From NCBI GenBank assembly GCA_004562915.1, contig SFQZ01000063.1:1-16524 (forward strand): 16,524 nt of DNA, written 5' to 3'. Origin of the DNA: a bacterium. Its GTDB lineage: Bacteria > Bacillota_A > Clostridia > Lachnospirales > Lachnospiraceae. Of this stretch, positions 13,852 through 16,524 are shown one piece after another (positions within the stretch are counted from its first letter, which is position 1; each line of letters opens with the position of its first letter). Below the pieces are notes generated by a model that was given only the letters and a program-made list of their open reading frames with translations, was not told the origin of the DNA and made no database searches. Position numbers and translations under genes: made by a program.

Positions 13852-16287
13852 ATGTTTTTTTTGAATTCGGAAATGATTCGGTCATGCAAAGATTTACAGG
13901 AAAGTCAGTATTATATAGATAAAACGGGAATATTGGAAAAGAAACTGGCAGTATATCCATCCGTTTATATGGAAGGGGCTGCTGCTTCAGGAAAGACAAC
14001 GGCAGTGAAAATATTTCTGGTAAAGCATCCGGAAATACGGTTTTTTGTAATCGATGCAGATCGGGATAGGTATCCTGCTGCTGTATGGGAATCGAAATTG
14101 AAAGAACTGGGATCCCTTATGCGAGAAGAACGTATCTGTGTGGTATTTGAAAATCTTTCGGGAAATATTTCATCAGAAGTCATGAAGCTCATAGCAGAAT
14201 TTCTCCGATATTTACCCGATGGCTGTCATGGAATTCTGGTAGGACGTGAAAGACCGGCCGAGGAATTGCTGGATCTTCTGTGGAAAAGAAAACTGGAACT
14301 GATATCGCCGGAAACGTTAAGATTTACCAGAGAAGACATTCGAAAGCTGGTAGAATGTGCAGGAAGTACATTGAATCCGGAAGAAATCTTTGAAGAAACC
14401 GGTGGCTGGCCGGGATGCGTAGAAGTAATGCTCCGGCTTTCCGTTGACAAAGCCGGCAGCGATAGGGTGGGAGAAAGTGCTGCAAAGCTGCGTCGGTCCT
14501 ATGAAATAGAAACTTATATTCGAAGGGAAATACTATCGGTTCTTTCAGAGGATGAACAGGAGATTATGCAAAAAGGTGCGGTATGTCCATGGATGAATGG
14601 ATCTCTTTGTGAAAATGTATGGGGCATATCCGGTTCCGGGGAAATCCTTGAGCGCTTGGGAAGAAAAGGAATGTTGCTGTATGACAGCAGAAAGAACAGG
14701 TGGAAGATAGCAAATCTTTTTCGTAAAGAGATAAAAAAGAATACGGATCATAGACAGGAGATAGAATTCTGGAAAGAACTGGGCGAATGGTATGACAAGC
14801 AGGGATGTGTTACGGAAGCTTTGTATTGCCTTCGATTATCCGGAGATGAATCAGGATATCGTTCCTGCATGATGGCATATTATGATCAGGTGCCGTTTCT
14901 GAATATACCGTTTGATGATGTGATGGGATGGCAGGAAAATACCCCGCAGATCTGTTATTTACGGGGGATGTATTGTTATTTTCAGCAGGATCAGGACGGA
15001 CTGGAACGGGAAATACGAAAACTGGAAAAAAACGATGAAATCTATCTGAATCTTGCCTTTGTGAATCCCAGGGTTACGTTGGATGAATGGCTGTTGCTTC
15101 TTGTACAGGCAGGTTCAGAGGCGAATCGGACAGGTAAGAAAATCAGGTTGTACCACATCCTTGGCGGTTCCATTTCTTTCTTATGTGGTCTGCGGGACCT
15201 GACCGGAATGTTTGCGTGTTCCCGTAAAGAAGAAAACAGAAAAGCCCGGATATGGAAAGAATATCTGGGAGAAGAAGAATGGAAAAGTTATCAGTTGGCC
15301 AGGGCTGATTTTTATATGGAAACAGAAAGAATGGAGTCGATTCCACAGGAAGATCAGGAGCTTTTGGATTATCTGAGTGATACGGGGAGAGAACAGAACA
15401 GTTCTTTCCGGCTGGCTGTGATGTATCTGCTGTGTAAGCAGCAAAGGATGCACCTTTCAGACGAAAGAAAAGAAGAGATTCATCAGTTGGAAGAAATTTT
15501 GTGGGAGGATGAAAATGCAGTATTTGCCAGGAATGCAGAAGCAGTCAGTAACCTGTATTCCAGGAAATCACAGGAACAGGAAAGGCTGATTTGTTGGCTC
15601 AGATATTCTGGGTTGGGTGCGGAGGAGGATGTGCAGGAAGGAACCTATATGATGCTCCTCATGCAGACCAAAGGATATGTTCTGGTAAATCAGTATGAGA
15701 AAGCAAAGAAAATCATTCAACAGATACTGCCATATCTGCAGTATTATAGGCTCAGACGATGGGCAGCTGAGCTTTTGTTCCTGCAGGCACTGATTTTCTG
15801 GGAAGAAGGGAGACATAATCTGGCTGTTCGGAATGCGATCGAGTCTTTTTTAGTAACGAGTGAATGCCGTTATGTGGGATTTTATGCAGAGTACGGAAGA
15901 AAGGGGAAAGAAGTACTGGATGCTTATGTGGAATGGCTTCGAAGTAATAAGCCTGAAGGATGGCACAGAAAGAAAAAGTATAATTATGGAAATGTGCTGC
16001 GGATGCCGATGGAAGATTATATGGAAGTGATTCTGCGGTGTGCAAAGAAAAGGGCAAAATTAACACCTGATTTTCAGGAAGATTATCAGGAAGAAAAACT
16101 TACCATGACAGAAACCATCGTACTGCAGAGAATTGCGAGAGGACTAACCAATACGGAAATATGCAGAGAGATGAATCTCAAATTGCCTACAATAAAGAGC
16201 CATATCTACAGTATTTACAAAAAATTAGGTGTGAACAGCAGAGTGCAGGCCATACTGAAAGGGAAGGAATTGGGGATATTGGAATAG
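13852..16287 (+). CDS. Large ATP-binding LuxR-type transcriptional regulator (MalT/LAL-like)
   Basis: This 811-aa protein has the layout of MalT/LAL-type STAND regulators. An N-terminal P-loop GAAASGKT (residues 42-49, with Lys48) is followed by a Walker B-like hydrophobic run ICVVFENLSG at about residue 98. A winged-helix-like segment and a long helical, repeat-like middle follow (about residues 300-700). A LuxR/GerE helix-turn-helix closes it at about 749-811, with TETIVLQRIARGLTNTEIC and LPTIKSHIYSIYKKLGV. Family knowledge predicts ATP- and inducer-dependent activation of nearby promoters; the inducer cannot be read from the sequence. ATG 13852 lies 5 nt after AGGTGG (13841-13846); a GTG at 13843 in the same frame would add three residues. 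The PqqD-like gene 162 nt downstream on the same strand is a plausible target. Function as a regulator is strongly supported; the target is inference. Confidence 0.88.
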   Translation: MFFLNSEMIRSCKDLQESQYYIDKTGILEKKLAVYPSVYMEGAAASGKTTAVKIFLVKHPEIRFFVIDADRDRYPAAVWESKLKELGSLMREERICVVFENLSGNISSEVMKLIAEFLRYLPDGCHGILVGRERPAEELLDLLWKRKLELISPETLRFTREDIRKLVECAGSTLNPEEIFEETGGWPGCVEVMLRLSVDKAGSDRVGESAAKLRRSYEIETYIRREILSVLSEDEQEIMQKGAVCPWMNGSLCENVWGISGSGEILERLGRKGMLLYDSRKNRWKIANLFRKEIKKNTDHRQEIEFWKELGEWYDKQGCVTEALYCLRLSGDESGYRSCMMAYYDQVPFLNIPFDDVMGWQENTPQICYLRGMYCYFQQDQDGLEREIRKLEKNDEIYLNLAFVNPRVTLDEWLLLLVQAGSEANRTGKKIRLYHILGGSISFLCGLRDLTGMFACSRKEENRKARIWKEYLGEEEWKSYQLARADFYMETERMESIPQEDQELLDYLSDTGREQNSSFRLAVMYLLCKQQRMHLSDERKEEIHQLEEILWEDENAVFARNAEAVSNLYSRKSQEQERLICWLRYSGLGAEEDVQEGTYMMLLMQTKGYVLVNQYEKAKKIIQQILPYLQYYRLRRWAAELLFLQALIFWEEGRHNLAVRNAIESFLVTSECRYVGFYAEYGRKGKEVLDAYVEWLRSNKPEGWHRKKKYNYGNVLRMPMEDYMEVILRCAKKRAKLTPDFQEDYQEEKLTMTETIVLQRIARGLTNTEICREMNLKLPTIKSHIYSIYKKLGVNSRVQAILKGKELGILE

Positions 16288-16349
16288 GATTTGTGGTAGT
16301 CAGGTTATAGAGGAATGGTAAAAGTGGTATGTTTTTACCCATATTCATG

Positions 16350-16378
16350 TTGGCGAATGAAATTTTTTATGGTATTAT
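16350..16378 (+). promoter_or_regulatory. Probable promoter of the PqqD-like gene
   Basis: TTGGCG at 16350-16355 and TATTAT at 16373-16378 with a 17-bp spacer, 71 nt before the start codon. In the predicted 5' untranslated region, AAGGGGA (16400-16406) can pair with TCTCCTT (16416-16422). Confidence 0.55.
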
Positions 16379-16449
16379 ACAGCTGTATAAAGGTTGCATA
16401 AGGGGAGTTTGAAGTTCTCCTTTACTGATACAAAGGAAGGAAAGCAGTT

Positions 16450-16524
16450 ATGAAAGTGGATAAAGAGTTTGTTCTTCGAGAAATTGCGGGAGATTATGTG
16501 ATTATTCCTATAGGCAGAACAGTT
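16450..16524 (+). CDS. PqqD-like peptide-chaperone family protein, N-terminal part only
   Basis: Only the first 25 residues are in the window: MKVDKEFVLREIAGDYVIIP followed by IGRTV. The pattern of a short basic start, then FxLREIAGxYxVxP, is the opening of the small PqqD-like family found in many Clostridia. Family members bind precursor peptides and deliver them to radical SAM or other modifying enzymes, or occur as stand-alone homologues of unknown role. The ATG at 16450 is preceded by AAAGGAAGGAAAG at 16432-16444. It has its own probable promoter. The assignment rests on a short stretch, so it is moderately sure. Confidence 0.65.
   Translation, partial: MKVDKEFVLREIAGDYVIIPIGRTV

Noticed and set aside
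16317..16339. Hairpin GGTAAAA/TTTTACC after the LuxR-type gene as a terminator
   Set aside because: The stem is only 7 bp and AT-rich with no following T run, so it is too weak to call.

Overview
The window looks like chromosomal DNA from a Lachnospiraceae-type Firmicute (Blautia/Dorea/Ruminococcus-like). This rests on moderate GC, strong GGAGG ribosome binding sites, T-box control of an amino-acid operon, sigma-A-type promoters and the protein families present. All genes I can support lie on the + strand. The genus is an inference; no marker gene settles it.

Region by region. Positions 1-1250 are eroded DNA: the tail of an unrecognised gene entering from the left edge, a decayed second copy of the beta-N-acetylhexosaminidase gene found intact just downstream, a reverse-strand relic of an IS21-like transposase, and a broken zinc-ribbon ORF. 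Positions 1252-2610 hold the intact, membrane-anchored GH3 enzyme (NagZ-like). Positions 2607-3181 are the trp leader: a promoter whose -35 overlaps the nagZ stop, a T-box riboswitch with a UGG (Trp) specifier and a strong intrinsic terminator, then a perfect 24-bp inverted repeat and two identical 41-bp direct repeats.

Positions 3182-9668 are a complete trp operon in canonical order, trpE-G-D-C-F-B-A, tightly packed with several stop/start overlaps. Together these seven genes make tryptophan from chorismate. Uncharged tRNA-Trp should antiterminate the leader, and TrpE keeps the LLES feedback element. No terminator follows trpA. Instead a near-consensus promoter 16 nt after its stop drives tRNA-Cys (GCA), which has its own terminator.

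Positions 10047-13714 hold a four-gene module I do not recognise: a coiled-coil protein with C-terminal membrane helices, a second coiled-coil protein broken by a frameshift, a 232-aa helical protein, and the 5'-truncated remains of a PEGA-like secreted protein. It starts beside the tRNA and its paired TGCCACA repeats and ends at a hairpin terminator. It looks like an accessory island that is being lost.

Positions 13779-16287 encode an 811-aa regulator with a P-loop and a C-terminal LuxR-type helix-turn-helix (MalT/LAL-like). The window ends in the first 25 codons of a PqqD-like protein with its own promoter. That pairing hints at a peptide-modification (RiPP-type) locus beyond the right edge.
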